Source: CBDAPI01 sp964565865 (GTDB lineage Bacteria > Acidobacteriota > UBA6911 > RPQK01 > CBDAPI01). From it: a stretch of 64,000 nt of DNA. Positions 53,126-62,285 of the stretch are shown piece by piece. The stretch spans positions 1 through 64,000 of the forward strand of contig CAZMGM010000009.1 in assembly GCA_964565865.1 (NCBI GenBank), written 5' to 3'. Below the pieces are notes generated by a model. It did no database searches. It was given only the letters and a program-made list of their open reading frames with translations, and was not told the origin of the DNA. The position numbers and the translations under genes were made by a program. Position 1 is the stretch's first letter. Every line of letters starts with the position of its first letter.

Positions 53126-53608
53126 TCACCTGCTCAGCCGACTCCAGAGAGGGTCGATGAGATCCCGTACCAGCTGGGCTGGGAATCCCCGACGTCTACA
53201 GTGGTCGAAAAGTCTCTTGATCTGGGCCACCGAAGCCGGTACCCCGTTCTTACGAGTCCAGTGTTCGATAACCTTCTCCAGAGTTTCCCGCGACGGGAAT
53301 GCCGACTCGGACCGATCTATTGCACGAGCCACTATCTTAGCACTGATACCCAGTCTTCTTAAGTCACTGCCGATGCGCTGGGCCCCCCAGAGCCGACGAC
53401 GGCGCAACATCAGTGCGCGCTCCTCTGCCAGGGCGTCGTCGTCCAGTAAGTTGCGGTCTTCCAAGTCTTCGAGCACGGCCTCCACCGGCTCCTGGTCGTA
53501 GTGTCGCAGGAGTTTTCGCTCTATCTCACGATGGCTGTGGGCCCGCCTGGAGAGGAGTCGCAGAGCGTGCCGGCGGATTGTCGGGAGGTCGGATTCCGGT
53601 GAGCTCAA
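53126..53608 (-). CDS. recX: RecX-family regulator of RecA
   Basis: A 160-residue, strongly basic three-helix-repeat protein that binds RecA filaments and limits recombinase activity. The RecX pattern is visible: ALRLLSRRAHSHREIERKLL, LEDLEDRNLLDDDALAEERA, LRRLGISAKIVARAID and the C-terminal RRGFPAQLVRDLI. It is not next to recA but to ilvE, whose stop overlaps its start (ATGA), and alaS, an arrangement with alaS that also occurs elsewhere. Confidence 0.88.
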   Translation of the reverse strand: MSSPESDLPTIRRHALRLLSRRAHSHREIERKLLRHYDQEPVEAVLEDLEDRNLLDDDALAEERALMLRRRRLWGAQRIGSDLRRLGISAKIVARAIDRSESAFPSRETLEKVIEHWTRKNGVPASVAQIKRLFDHCRRRGFPAQLVRDLIDPLWSRLSR

Positions 53609-54561
53609 GGCTCTACAGACGTTTCGACGGAGCGGGAAGTCTTAACGGGTGTCATCCACCCAAACCTGTCATCCACCTCTCCTCTAACGTAAGCGAAGAA
53701 GTCCTCCTGGACCCTGGCTGTAACCGGTCCCAGCCGACCGGCTCCGATCTTGATCCTATCGATCGAGCGAACTGGCGTCACCTCTGCAGCCGTGCCGGTC
53801 AGGAAGACTTCCTCGGCCATATAAAGCATTTCGCGTGGGATCTGCTGCTCGATGACTTCGACACCCCGCTCTTTGAGGAGATGCATCACACTGTTTCGGG
53901 TAATTCCGGGCAGGATGGCGCTGGCAGTCGGTGACGTGATCATTTTCCCTTCCCAGAAAAGAAATAGGTTTTCCCCGCTTCCCTCGCTCACAAATCCCTG
54001 GACGTCGAGAGCAATTCCCTCGGAGTAGCCCTGGGCCGTCGCCTCCATCTTGATTAAAACGCTGTTCAGATAGTTGCCCCCGGCTTTGGCCATAGTCGGA
54101 AAGGTGTCGGGAGCAGCCCGCCTCCAGCTGGAGGTCATCACGTCCACTCCGTTCTCGAGGGCTTCGGCGCCCAGATAAGCGCCCCATTCCCAGACGATAA
54201 TGTACGTTTCCACGGATGCGGGCATGGGATCAACTCCCATGGTGCCCATCCCGCGGAAAACGATCGGTCGAATATAACAGGATTTCAGTTGGTTGGCCTG
54301 GATGGTGCCTATGATCCCCGTAATCACGTCATCTTGGGAGAAGGGGATGTCGGTGCGGTAGATCTTGGCCGAGTTGAAGAGCCGTTTTACATGTTCTTGG
54401 AGCCGAAAGATCTCGGATCCTCTCCGGGTCTCGTAGCACCGGATGCCCTCGAACCAGGAGGTGCCGTAGTGCAGAACATGGGACAGGACATGGATGTTCG
54501 CGTCATCCCAATCAATCAGTTGTCCGTTGTGCCAGATTTTCTGTGCTCGTATCTCAGACAT
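53605..54561 (-). CDS. ilvE: Branched-chain amino-acid aminotransferase
   Basis: PLP enzyme making the last step of Leu/Ile/Val synthesis. The 318-residue protein aligns by eye with E. coli IlvE: catalytic Lys159 in TMAKAGGNYLNS, the phosphate-binding EGSGENLF and GTAAEVTPVRSID motifs, and ALPGITRN-like ILPGITRNSV. Standard length. First gene of the ilvE-recX-alaS-transglycosylase run; no other ilv/leu genes are near. Confidence 0.95.
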   Translation of the reverse strand: MSEIRAQKIWHNGQLIDWDDANIHVLSHVLHYGTSWFEGIRCYETRRGSEIFRLQEHVKRLFNSAKIYRTDIPFSQDDVITGIIGTIQANQLKSCYIRPIVFRGMGTMGVDPMPASVETYIIVWEWGAYLGAEALENGVDVMTSSWRRAAPDTFPTMAKAGGNYLNSVLIKMEATAQGYSEGIALDVQGFVSEGSGENLFLFWEGKMITSPTASAILPGITRNSVMHLLKERGVEVIEQQIPREMLYMAEEVFLTGTAAEVTPVRSIDRIKIGAGRLGPVTARVQEDFFAYVRGEVDDRFGWMTPVKTSRSVETSVEP

Positions 54562-54605
54562 GATTCTGCATCATAATAACAGGCCTGCACGGCCCCGCAA
54601 CCAAG

Positions 54606-55577
54606 TCAATCATTAGGTTCGTCCGGTGACTTCCTATAGTACCCGGTGCGGGCCCGTACCCTGAGGCCTCGCTCCCGGGCGTCCGCAACACGGACCTGAA
54701 GTGACCGCCGACTCTTCTCATTTGCCTCTTCAGAAAGGTTGGAAACAAAAGCCAGACGGTACTGATTCCTCAGCTCGTAGCCGATCTGCTTGAAGATTTT
54801 CTGGAGTTCCCTCGCTTCCTTGGGAAAGTAGGCCTTACCTCCAGTCGACTGGGCGATTCTGGACATGGCTTTCGATACTTTCTCACGTTCGGATTTGAAG
54901 ACTCCGAAGAACCCCTCGTTGTCGGAAATATCCTTGTTCAGAAGGGCTATCAGGTAAACTTTCACAACCGATTCCTCGACCTTTTCAACCACTTCTTCCA
55001 GCGTGTAATAGCTGTCTTTGTCCTCACCGTCCGTAAAAACGACCACCACTCTTTTGGGCTCGCTCCCTTCGGCGGCATGATCAACCGCCAGAAAAATCGC
55101 GTCGTAGAGAGCGGTCCCTCCACTGACGATCTGATTGAAGAGAGCATCTCGGATATCCTCGAAATCACGCGTAAAGTCCTCGGCAATTGTCACTTCTGAA
55201 TTAAAGGACAGAAGGAACAGCTCGTTAGCAGGGTTGTTCGTCTCCAGGAAGAGCTCGGTAGCTCTATCCACCAGATCCTTTTTCCCTCGCATGCTGCCGC
55301 TGTTATCCATCACGATGCCGATCGTGGAGGGGATGTCGTCAAGGCCGAAGTAGGTGACTTCCTGCAGGATCTTGTTCTCGTAAACCTGGAAATCGTCCTT
55401 CTTTAGGTTGGAGACAAGCTGTCCCTGCTCGTCGTAGACGGCCGCGTAGACGACCACCTGTTCAACATCGGCCCGGAACCTCGGTGTCTGGGCCGGCAAC
55501 GGAGCAAGTATGAGAAACACCAGCGCGGTCCCTGGTAGAACGGTCTGCAGCACGGATCTGAGTGTCACCCTCACCAT
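54606..55577 (-). CDS. Exported VWFA-related protein (acidobacterial type), paralogue 1
   Basis: A 323-residue secreted protein: signal peptide VLPGTALVFLILAPLPAQ, a beta-rich N-terminal part (VVVYAAVYDEQGQLVSNL, DDFQVYENKILQEVTYF) and a von Willebrand factor A domain with an intact MIDAS start (GIVMDNSGSMRGK, DxSxS) and VVVFTDGEDKDSYYTL. This architecture is the VWFA-related domain strongly expanded in Acidobacteria. Likely binds partners through a metal ion in the periplasm or on the surface; the role is unknown. A similar gene lies upstream beyond a REP-like element. Confidence 0.88.
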   Translation of the reverse strand: MVRVTLRSVLQTVLPGTALVFLILAPLPAQTPRFRADVEQVVVYAAVYDEQGQLVSNLKKDDFQVYENKILQEVTYFGLDDIPSTIGIVMDNSGSMRGKKDLVDRATELFLETNNPANELFLLSFNSEVTIAEDFTRDFEDIRDALFNQIVSGGTALYDAIFLAVDHAAEGSEPKRVVVVFTDGEDKDSYYTLEEVVEKVEESVVKVYLIALLNKDISDNEGFFGVFKSEREKVSKAMSRIAQSTGGKAYFPKEARELQKIFKQIGYELRNQYRLAFVSNLSEEANEKSRRSLQVRVADARERGLRVRARTGYYRKSPDEPND

Positions 55578-55589
55578 GACGTTACTACC

Positions 55590-55787
55590 TTAACAGTCCA
55601 TGGTAAAAGTCGTACGCCAGGGATCTGCGTTTGCTGGCAAGGCAGAAGGAGGAAGTTGATGCAGGCCCATCTGCTGCGTTTCCCCTCCTCGCCGATGCTT
55701 GGGCATGGCTTGCATCAGTTCGCCTTGCATCTGCACCCAGGGCGGCCGCGAAGCGGGCCGCGGGACTTTTACCACGGGCTGTTAGCC
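55590..55787. repeat. Inverted pair of REP-like repeats forming a 200-bp palindrome
   Basis: Left end (minus orientation) reads ACGACTTTTACCATGGACTG then TTAA on the minus strand; right end (plus orientation, 55761-55787) reads CGGGACTTTTACCACGGGCT then GTTAG. Between them the two halves remain imperfectly complementary, for example TGATGCAGGCC (55657 onward) against its counterpart GGCTTGCATCA near 55707-55718. The whole element is therefore one long imperfect palindrome lying between the two VWFA paralogues. Confidence 0.8.
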
Positions 55788-55934
55788 GACAACGAGCAGG
55801 ATTCAATTTCTCCCTTTCATAAACACCATCTTGTCTGCGGAAGTGAGTGCCTACCAGTTTTCAGTGAACACTCCAAGGATCGAGCCGGGTACTCGGAAGG
55901 TCCAGATGCAAGGTGCCTCCGAATGGCGTCCACC

Positions 55935-56825
55935 CTAGTTCTGTGGGGCGTAGTAGCCCTGGCGAGCACGAACCGAGAGGGTGGGCAAACCGTCTGGCGG
56001 GTCCAGCCTAACCTTGATTCTGCGCCATTTCCCGTCGGGTGCTGTGTCGCTGGGTTCGTAACCGATCACGTACTGGTTGCGAAGCTCCGTATGAATCAAG
56101 TCGACAAAGTAGTCCAGCTGTTTGAAGTTGTTGGGGAAAAAAGGTCTCCCCCCGGTTAGGCGTGTGATCTCGGCGATGATGCCGGTTCCGTAGCCAAGCC
56201 TTCCCCGTTCGCCGATTACATAAATCTGGACATCCGACTCTTTGGCAAACCGTTTCACTTCGGTGAAGGTATAGCGACTCATGTTGTCCTCGCCGTCGGT
56301 GATGATGATGAGGGCCTTCTTGTCGTGGCGTCCCTCTCGAATCTTTTCGAGCCCCAGGTAAACGCTGTCGTAGAGAGCGGTCCGGCCTCTGGGCTTGATC
56401 ATGGAGAGCTCGCCTTGAAGGCTCTCGCGGCGGGATGTGAAATCATAGGCCATCTTGGTGCGATCGTTGAACGTGATCAGGAAATACTCGTCCAGTTCAT
56501 GGCCCTGCTCGAGGAATCGAACCACGGAGTTTCGAGCACTGATGATGTCGTCGGACATCGATCCGCTGATGTCGAGGATGATTCCTACGGAGACTGGCGA
56601 GCGATCGTTGGAAAAATGAATGATCTCCTGTTCAACCTTTCCTTCGAAGACGAGAAAGTGATCCTCTTCAAGGCCGATCACATAACGGTTGAGAGGGTCT
56701 GTGACGCTGATGCGAACCACCACCATGTCGACGTCGACACGAACCCGGGCAGGGTCCTGCAGGGCAAGTCCGATCTGCCCGCTGAAAGCAGCGACAAGAA
56801 CCATTACCCGTACAGAAAAACACAT
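55935..56825 (-). CDS. Exported VWFA-related protein (acidobacterial type), paralogue 2
   Basis: A 296-residue secreted protein of the same architecture as its downstream neighbour: signal peptide VRVMVLVAAFSGQIGLAL, N-terminal VVVRISVTDPLNRYVIGL and EDHFLVFEGKVEQEI, then a VWA domain with MIDAS GIILDISGSMSDD and ALIIITDGEDNMSRYTF, and a C-terminal LSVRARQGYYAPQ. The two paralogues share the closing pattern (R-A-R-x-G-Y-Y). The pair probably arose by duplication; a palindromic repeat separates them. Confidence 0.87.
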   Translation of the reverse strand: MCFSVRVMVLVAAFSGQIGLALQDPARVRVDVDMVVVRISVTDPLNRYVIGLEEDHFLVFEGKVEQEIIHFSNDRSPVSVGIILDISGSMSDDIISARNSVVRFLEQGHELDEYFLITFNDRTKMAYDFTSRRESLQGELSMIKPRGRTALYDSVYLGLEKIREGRHDKKALIIITDGEDNMSRYTFTEVKRFAKESDVQIYVIGERGRLGYGTGIIAEITRLTGGRPFFPNNFKQLDYFVDLIHTELRNQYVIGYEPSDTAPDGKWRRIKVRLDPPDGLPTLSVRARQGYYAPQN

Positions 56826-56909
56826 CTTGAAAGGTTAGTTTAATCCAAGCTACCCTGAATGTGAAGCTGAGCCAATTGGTCAGTCAGCTCGTCCACAATT
56901 GCAACGATG

Positions 56910-59120
56910 CTAGTCCCCGCTCACTTCTTCGAAGTAGCTGGGAGGGACAAGAACCTGGCGGGCTTTGGTCCCGTCCGGAGGACCGATCAGGCTTTCATGT
57001 TCCATCATGTCCAGCAGTCGTGCTGCCCTTCCGTAGCCGATACGGAGACGCCGCTGCAGCAGGGAAGTGGAGGCCCTTCCTGTTTCCACTACAAAGCGAG
57101 CGGCATCGTCGTAGAGTGAATCCTCGAGGTGTTCCAGGTCGACCAGGATGGCCTCCTGTTCTTCCTGACCCTCCAGGACATCCTCCTGATAGGTGGGTGA
57201 ACCCTGCGACCTCAGGAAGGAAGCGATGCGTTCCGTTTCCTTCTCCGTGACGAGACAGCCGTGAACACGCACGGGTCTGGCGGTTAAAGGCGAGAGAAAG
57301 AGCATGTCTCCCTGCCCTAGAAGCTGTTCGGCGCCATTCATGTCGATGACAGTCCTGGAGTCGATCTTCGAGGCAACGCGGAAAGAAATACGGCAGGGGA
57401 AGTTGGCTTTAATCAGGCCCGTAAGAACGTCTACCGACGGCCGCTGAGTTGCGAGTATCAAATGGATTCCGATAGCGCGAGCCATCTGGGCCAGGCGGGT
57501 CAGGGAAGCTTCGACTTCCTTTCCGCCGGTCATCATGAGATCTGCAAGCTCGTCGACGATCACCACGATGAGCGGAAGATGCTCCAGACCCTCCTCATTT
57601 TCATCCAGGGGGAGACTCTCGACATAGTTGTTGTACTGGACCAGGTTGCGGACTCCCGCCCGAGCCAGGAGTTTGTACCGTCGCTCCATCTCTCTGACTG
57701 CCCATTTCAGGGCATTGGCGGCCTTTTTCGGGCTTGTGACGATGGGGGTGAGAAGGTGGGGAATGTCTTCGTACAAACCCAGCTCGAGGCGCTTTGGATC
57801 GATCAGAATGAACTTCACCTCCTGAGGAGACGCCCGGTACAGGATCGAAGTCACAATACAGTTCGCAGCTACGCTCTTGCCGGATCCTGTGGCCCCGGCA
57901 ATGAGCAAATGAGGCATCTGGCACAGGTCGGAGGAAAAGGTGTTTCCGTTGATCAGCTTGCCGAGTCCCAGGGTGAGCAACGATGGACTCTGCTGAAAGG
58001 AAGTGGAGGCCAGGACTTCTCGCAGGTGAATCGTCTGGCGCCGGTGATTGGGGACTTCGATGCCCACTGTGTTTTTCCCAGGTATGCGGTCGACACGAAT
58101 TGCCTCGGCGCGTAAGGCTAGACAAAGATCGTCGACAAGGCTGGTAATGCGGCTATATTTGACCCCAGGGTCCGGCTTGAATTCAAAGGTGGTAACCACG
58201 GGGCCAGGGTGGACCTGCAGGACGCTTCCTCTCACATCAAACTCGCCGAGCTTGCTGGTGAGGAGCCGAGCCCGCTCCATCAATTCCGCTTCATCTATTG
58301 CCACGCTGCCCTCGGACTGAGACAGGATCTCCAGGGAGGGTGACTCGTAGGTCGAGGCATCGACCCTGGTCACCTGTGGGGTGCCAGTGCCTTCCTCGAA
58401 CTGGAGGGTCCGTCCAGTCGCTCCTTCCCCGTTAGATTCGGAGAGATTCCCAAGGCGAATTTTGTGGCCTGGAGGCTGGTTCACAACTGCTCGTGGATCC
58501 TCTCTCATTTGCTTCAGAGTTTGACGGTTCTGGCGATGTTTTCGCCAGGCTGCAAAGCTCTCCCGGAAGCTGGCAACTGGATTCCAGTTCTGCTCGCTTA
58601 GCCAGCTGATAAGGGCTTCAAACGAAAATCGGGTGGTGAGCACAAGGGCAAAAAGAAGAGAAAAAAACACCAGGATCAGGGCCCCGTACCGGTTGAATGA
58701 GGACTCCAGAACGGAGGCCACGAGGATGCCCACGACGCCCCCCGGCGCATAAGCGGTGTGGTCGGCCAGAGACGGCCTCAAAATTGCGAATGCGGCCGCC
58801 GTTGTGATCAGAATCCCCACAGCCCCGCAGGTTTTAATGATCGGATAATCTAGGGCCAGACCGCGCAGCTGGCGAAACCCTGCCGAGAAGAGGACCACAG
58901 GGATCAGAAAGGAAGCCACCCCGAAAAGCTGAAACAGGAAATCGGCAAGCCAGGCTCCTGTGCGCCCGATGTAGTTGAGGTATTGATTGCTACTGGTAGA
59001 AACGTTCCAGGACCCATCCTGGGGGCTGTAGCTGTACAAAGCCAGAATCAGGAGCAGGGCGGACATGAGACAGGCCAAACCAATCAACTCGGTGGTCTTT
59101 TGCTTGGGATAAACCGACAT
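56910..59120 (-). CDS. ftsK: DNA translocase FtsK/SpoIIIE
   Basis: Septal DNA pump that clears chromosome ends and activates dimer resolution. The 736-residue protein has four N-terminal TM segments (about 12-160), a short linker, the alpha domain, and the RecA-like motor with Walker A GATGSGKSVAAN and Walker B LIVVIVDELADLMM, LILATQRPSVDV and the DNA-reading gamma winged helix at the C-terminus (ASTSLLQRRLRIGYGRAARL). The linker is short compared with E. coli, as in SpoIIIE-type proteins. Downstream of rnj by 19 nt. Confidence 0.96.
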   Translation of the reverse strand: MSVYPKQKTTELIGLACLMSALLLILALYSYSPQDGSWNVSTSSNQYLNYIGRTGAWLADFLFQLFGVASFLIPVVLFSAGFRQLRGLALDYPIIKTCGAVGILITTAAAFAILRPSLADHTAYAPGGVVGILVASVLESSFNRYGALILVFFSLLFALVLTTRFSFEALISWLSEQNWNPVASFRESFAAWRKHRQNRQTLKQMREDPRAVVNQPPGHKIRLGNLSESNGEGATGRTLQFEEGTGTPQVTRVDASTYESPSLEILSQSEGSVAIDEAELMERARLLTSKLGEFDVRGSVLQVHPGPVVTTFEFKPDPGVKYSRITSLVDDLCLALRAEAIRVDRIPGKNTVGIEVPNHRRQTIHLREVLASTSFQQSPSLLTLGLGKLINGNTFSSDLCQMPHLLIAGATGSGKSVAANCIVTSILYRASPQEVKFILIDPKRLELGLYEDIPHLLTPIVTSPKKAANALKWAVREMERRYKLLARAGVRNLVQYNNYVESLPLDENEEGLEHLPLIVVIVDELADLMMTGGKEVEASLTRLAQMARAIGIHLILATQRPSVDVLTGLIKANFPCRISFRVASKIDSRTVIDMNGAEQLLGQGDMLFLSPLTARPVRVHGCLVTEKETERIASFLRSQGSPTYQEDVLEGQEEQEAILVDLEHLEDSLYDDAARFVVETGRASTSLLQRRLRIGYGRAARLLDMMEHESLIGPPDGTKARQVLVPPSYFEEVSGD

Positions 59121-59139
59121 TGAAAAAGAATCCTTGACC

Positions 59140-60804
59140 TTACATTTTTTGGAAAACGGGCACGATCAGAGGACGCTTTCCGATCGTCTTCTTGAGGAAC
59201 CTCTTGAGATGACGACCCACACGTTCTGCGCACAGTTTCTCGTCCCGTCGTTCGGAGTCCGAAAGGTCCGCTGTGGCCAGGAGTGCTTGTCTCCTCAGGT
59301 CAGCTTCCAGCTGAGCTGCCTTTTTTCCAGACAGGACACCCTTCAGAATCACCTTCGGAGGGTCGGCCGCCTGTTTGGAGGGACGGACCAAAGGGAAACA
59401 AAGCAGGACAATGCCGTTCTGGGCCATGCAGCGGCGTTCCCGAATCACGTCGATCCCGATCTCTTCTCGTTTACCAGCGTCAATATAACGGTAACCGACC
59501 GGTACCTCGCCCTTGAGGTGAAAGCGGTCTTCGGAAACCTCGAGCACTTGCCCGCTTTCCAGGATCTGGACCCGATCGGCGGTCAATCCCTGATCTGCGG
59601 CCAGCCCTGCATGTTTGGCCAACTGCCGGTACTCGCCGTGCGTGGGAACAAAGTAGCGGGGACGGGTCAGGTTGAGCAAGATCTTCAGGTCCGCTTGAAA
59701 ACCATGGCCGGATGAGTGCACCAGGGTAGTACGGGAGTCGTAGACGAAAGCTCCCCGACGGTAGAAATGGTTGATCATACCCGTGACGCTCCGCTCGTTG
59801 CCCGGGATGATTCGAGTAGACAGTATGACCGTGTCCCCATCGCGAATCATGATCCGGCGATACTGATCGTAGGCCAGGCGGTTCATCGCCGAGCGGGGTT
59901 CGCCCTGACTGCCGGTGGCCAGAAAGACAGTCTCTTCGGGTGCCAACCGAGCGTGCTCCGAAAATGGCTGAAGAACCTCGGGGGGAACCTTTAAGTATCC
60001 CAGGTCCTGAGCAATCTTAAGGTTGGTGACCATGCTTCTGCCCAAGGCGATCACCTGCCTGTCAAACTCTCTGGCAAGGTCCATCACTACCTGCAACCGA
60101 TGGATGCTGCTGGCAAAGCAACTGACGAAGATGCGGCTCTCTGCCTTCCGGAAAATAGCTCGAAGGGGCTCACGGATAGAATGCTCCGAGGGTGTGAGAC
60201 CTGCCATAGCCGCGTTGGTACTGTCCGAACAGAGGAGTAGGACCCCGCTGTCGCCGTATTCAGCGAGTCGTCCCATATCGCTGAGCCGGCTGTCAATGGG
60301 ACTCTGGTCAAACTTGAAGTCCCCTGACCAGATCACCACTCCGGCAGGAGTACGGAAAGCGAAAGAGAAGGAATCCGGCATGGAATGGGTCATGTGCAGA
60401 GGCTCAACTTGGAAAACTCCAAATTGAAGCTTCTGTCGGGCCTTGATCGGGTTCAGCGACACCGCATTATGCAGGTTTCGCTCCAAAAGACGGTTTCGCA
60501 CCAGTCCCAGTGCCAGCGGACTTCCATATATCGGCACCGGCACCTCATTGACGAGAAAGGGGAGACCACCGATATGATCCTCGTGTCCGTGGGTGAGCAG
60601 AATGCAGTGCAGATGCTTTCTGTTCTCCTTGAGAAAGGTGATGTCCGGTACGATCAGGTCCAGCCCCAGTCCCCGTAAAGAGCCGTTCGGAAACATGACC
60701 CCGGCATCAATCAGGATCATTTCTTCCCCGCAACGCAATACGGCACAATTCATGCCGAACTCGCCTAATCCTCCCAGGGGTATGATTTCTACAGACTGGC
60801 CCAT
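59140..60804 (-). CDS. rnj: Ribonuclease J
   Basis: MBL-fold 5'-3' exonuclease/endonuclease of mRNA and rRNA maturation. The 554-residue protein has the metal motif LLTHGHEDHIGGLPFL, beta-CASP motifs including LLCSDSTNA, ATGSQGEP and the SSGHG histidine, plus VPTHGEYRQL and a C-terminal domain. Standard length for RNase J1/J2. It lies in a rsmA-rnj-ftsK row with gaps of 12 and 19 nt. Its presence suggests RNase-J-based RNA decay. Confidence 0.95.
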   Translation of the reverse strand: MGQSVEIIPLGGLGEFGMNCAVLRCGEEMILIDAGVMFPNGSLRGLGLDLIVPDITFLKENRKHLHCILLTHGHEDHIGGLPFLVNEVPVPIYGSPLALGLVRNRLLERNLHNAVSLNPIKARQKLQFGVFQVEPLHMTHSMPDSFSFAFRTPAGVVIWSGDFKFDQSPIDSRLSDMGRLAEYGDSGVLLLCSDSTNAAMAGLTPSEHSIREPLRAIFRKAESRIFVSCFASSIHRLQVVMDLAREFDRQVIALGRSMVTNLKIAQDLGYLKVPPEVLQPFSEHARLAPEETVFLATGSQGEPRSAMNRLAYDQYRRIMIRDGDTVILSTRIIPGNERSVTGMINHFYRRGAFVYDSRTTLVHSSGHGFQADLKILLNLTRPRYFVPTHGEYRQLAKHAGLAADQGLTADRVQILESGQVLEVSEDRFHLKGEVPVGYRYIDAGKREEIGIDVIRERRCMAQNGIVLLCFPLVRPSKQAADPPKVILKGVLSGKKAAQLEADLRRQALLATADLSDSERRDEKLCAERVGRHLKRFLKKTIGKRPLIVPVFQKM

Positions 60805-60816
60805 AAACCGGCGAAA

Positions 60817-61623
60817 TTATAGCATTCGAACCAGACAGCAGAACTCTTCCATGCTGACCTGGTGAGGCCGCCTCTCCGGCTCGATTTCACAGGCCGACAA
60901 GGCTTCTCGAAGACGGTTCCCGGGAACAGCAAGAGACTTCAAGTTATTTCGCAGCGTCTTGCGGGGATGTCGGAAGGCGCAGCTCACAATAGAGTCCAAG
61001 TCGTCCCAGGAAACCTTCCCACGGGTGCTCCGGCGGGGCGTCATCTTCATAACGGTGGAGGTAACGGCGGGCCGTGGAGAAAATGCCCCCGGGGAAACCT
61101 GGAATCCTTTTTCGAGCCGGTGGTGAAACTGTGCGAAAAGGGAAAAGTACCCGTAATTGCGATTGTCACAGGGGGCCAGGATGCGATTCGCCACTTCGCG
61201 CTGAACCATCATGGTGAGACTGTGAAACCAATCGCTGGATTTTGTCATCTTCTTAATGACTGCAGTGGCAATATTGTATGGAAGGTTGGCGACCAGGCGG
61301 ATTCCGGTACAGGGAAGCATCTCTTCGAGAGGCACTCTCAGGATGTCGCCCTCGATGATGCGAAGCCGCTCGGCTGTGTCCCCGCTCCAGCGAGCGCGCA
61401 GAAGCGGGATTAATTTTGGATCGACTTCAATGACGATCACCTGGCCAGCAACAGCTAGCAACTCGGTGGTTAGCTGGCCGGTACCGGGTCCGATCTCGAG
61501 GACGATGTCGTTGGAGGAAACCCCGGCAAAGTGAACGATACGCCGACAGATGGCGGGATCAGTCAGAAAATGCTGACCAAGATCTTTCTTGGCCTCAATT
61601 CGTTCAGTCAACCGGACAGCCAT
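60817..61623 (-). CDS. rsmA: 16S rRNA dimethyladenosine methyltransferase
   Basis: KsgA: dimethylates two adjacent adenosines in helix 45 of 16S rRNA using S-adenosylmethionine. The 268-residue protein has the N-terminal KDLGQHFLTD, SAM-binding VLEIGPGTGQLT, EVDPKLI, the catalytic NLPYN motif, and FSPRPAV. First gene of the rsmA-rnj-ftsK row and divergent from trxA. Confidence 0.97.
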   Translation of the reverse strand: MAVRLTERIEAKKDLGQHFLTDPAICRRIVHFAGVSSNDIVLEIGPGTGQLTTELLAVAGQVIVIEVDPKLIPLLRARWSGDTAERLRIIEGDILRVPLEEMLPCTGIRLVANLPYNIATAVIKKMTKSSDWFHSLTMMVQREVANRILAPCDNRNYGYFSLFAQFHHRLEKGFQVSPGAFSPRPAVTSTVMKMTPRRSTRGKVSWDDLDSIVSCAFRHPRKTLRNNLKSLAVPGNRLREALSACEIEPERRPHQVSMEEFCCLVRML

Positions 61624-61666
61624 GGTAGCATAAGCTAAATCTGAAGGACGAGCCTTAGCGACCCGT

Positions 61667-61691
61667 GGAGACTTTCACCATGGGCTGCTCA
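61667..61691 (+). repeat. REP-like repeat, single copy
   Basis: GGAGACTTTCACCATGGGCT followed by GCTCAG: a close match to the repeat core in the 100-bp divergent gap between rsmA and trxA. Confidence 0.7.
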
Positions 61692-61725
61692 GGGTACTTG
61701 GATTCGAAGAATGCATGGAGGAAAA

Positions 61726-62049
61726 ATGAGCCAGGTAAACGAAGTTACAGACGATAATTTCCAGCAGGAAGTCCTGGACTCGGAACGACCGGTTCTGGTC
61801 GATTTCTGGGCAAGTTGGTGTGCTCCCTGCCGCATGCTGGCCCCAACCATAGACGAGGTGGCGAAAGACTTCGAAGACCGGGCCAAGGTGGTCAAACTCA
61901 ACGTGGACGAGAATGGTGCCACGTCCATGAAATACAACATCAAGGGGATCCCAACGCTGCTTCTGTTCAAGGACGGAGTCATCAAGGATCAAATTGTGGG
62001 AGCGACATCCAAAGACAACATCGTCCGCATGATTGAAGCTCAAATGTAG
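61726..62049 (+). CDS. trxA: Thioredoxin
   Basis: A 107-residue cytoplasmic disulfide reductase. The active site WCAPC (Trp31-Cys35) and the cis-proline region IKGIPTLLLFKDG are intact. I chose the ATG preceded by GGAGG at 61717-61721 rather than the ATG five codons earlier, which lies before that ribosome site. It ends at a clear intrinsic terminator and is a single-gene unit. Confidence 0.97.
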   Translation: MSQVNEVTDDNFQQEVLDSERPVLVDFWASWCAPCRMLAPTIDEVAKDFEDRAKVVKLNVDENGATSMKYNIKGIPTLLLFKDGVIKDQIVGATSKDNIVRMIEAQM

Positions 62050-62080
62050 TCGTGGAGTCACCAACGCAGTATGCCATCGA

Positions 62081-62103
62081 GGCCGGGCAACCGGCCTTTT
62101 TTT
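62081..62103 (+). terminator. Rho-independent terminator of trxA
   Basis: GGCCGG-GCAA-CCGGCC perfect 6-bp stem with a stable tetraloop, followed by seven T residues, 32 nt after the trxA stop. Confidence 0.93.
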
Positions 62104-62285
62104 CTGGGAAGGTTCTGGGTTCTGGACCCGTTCCCTGGCCGTTGCTCGCGCCGTTCCGACTTCCGGATGGCATCCAGAAGCAGGAATAGAAAACGACTCT
62201 TCACCCGTTCGAGTTACAATAATCTCCCACCGGCTGGCGAAAGTGGTTTTTGGGCCAATCAACCTGGCAGTATTAGGTAAACAGC

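Noticed and set aside
55585..55822. Several overlapping open frames reading DFYHGLL in both directions
   Set aside because: They are translations of the palindromic repeat, not genes.
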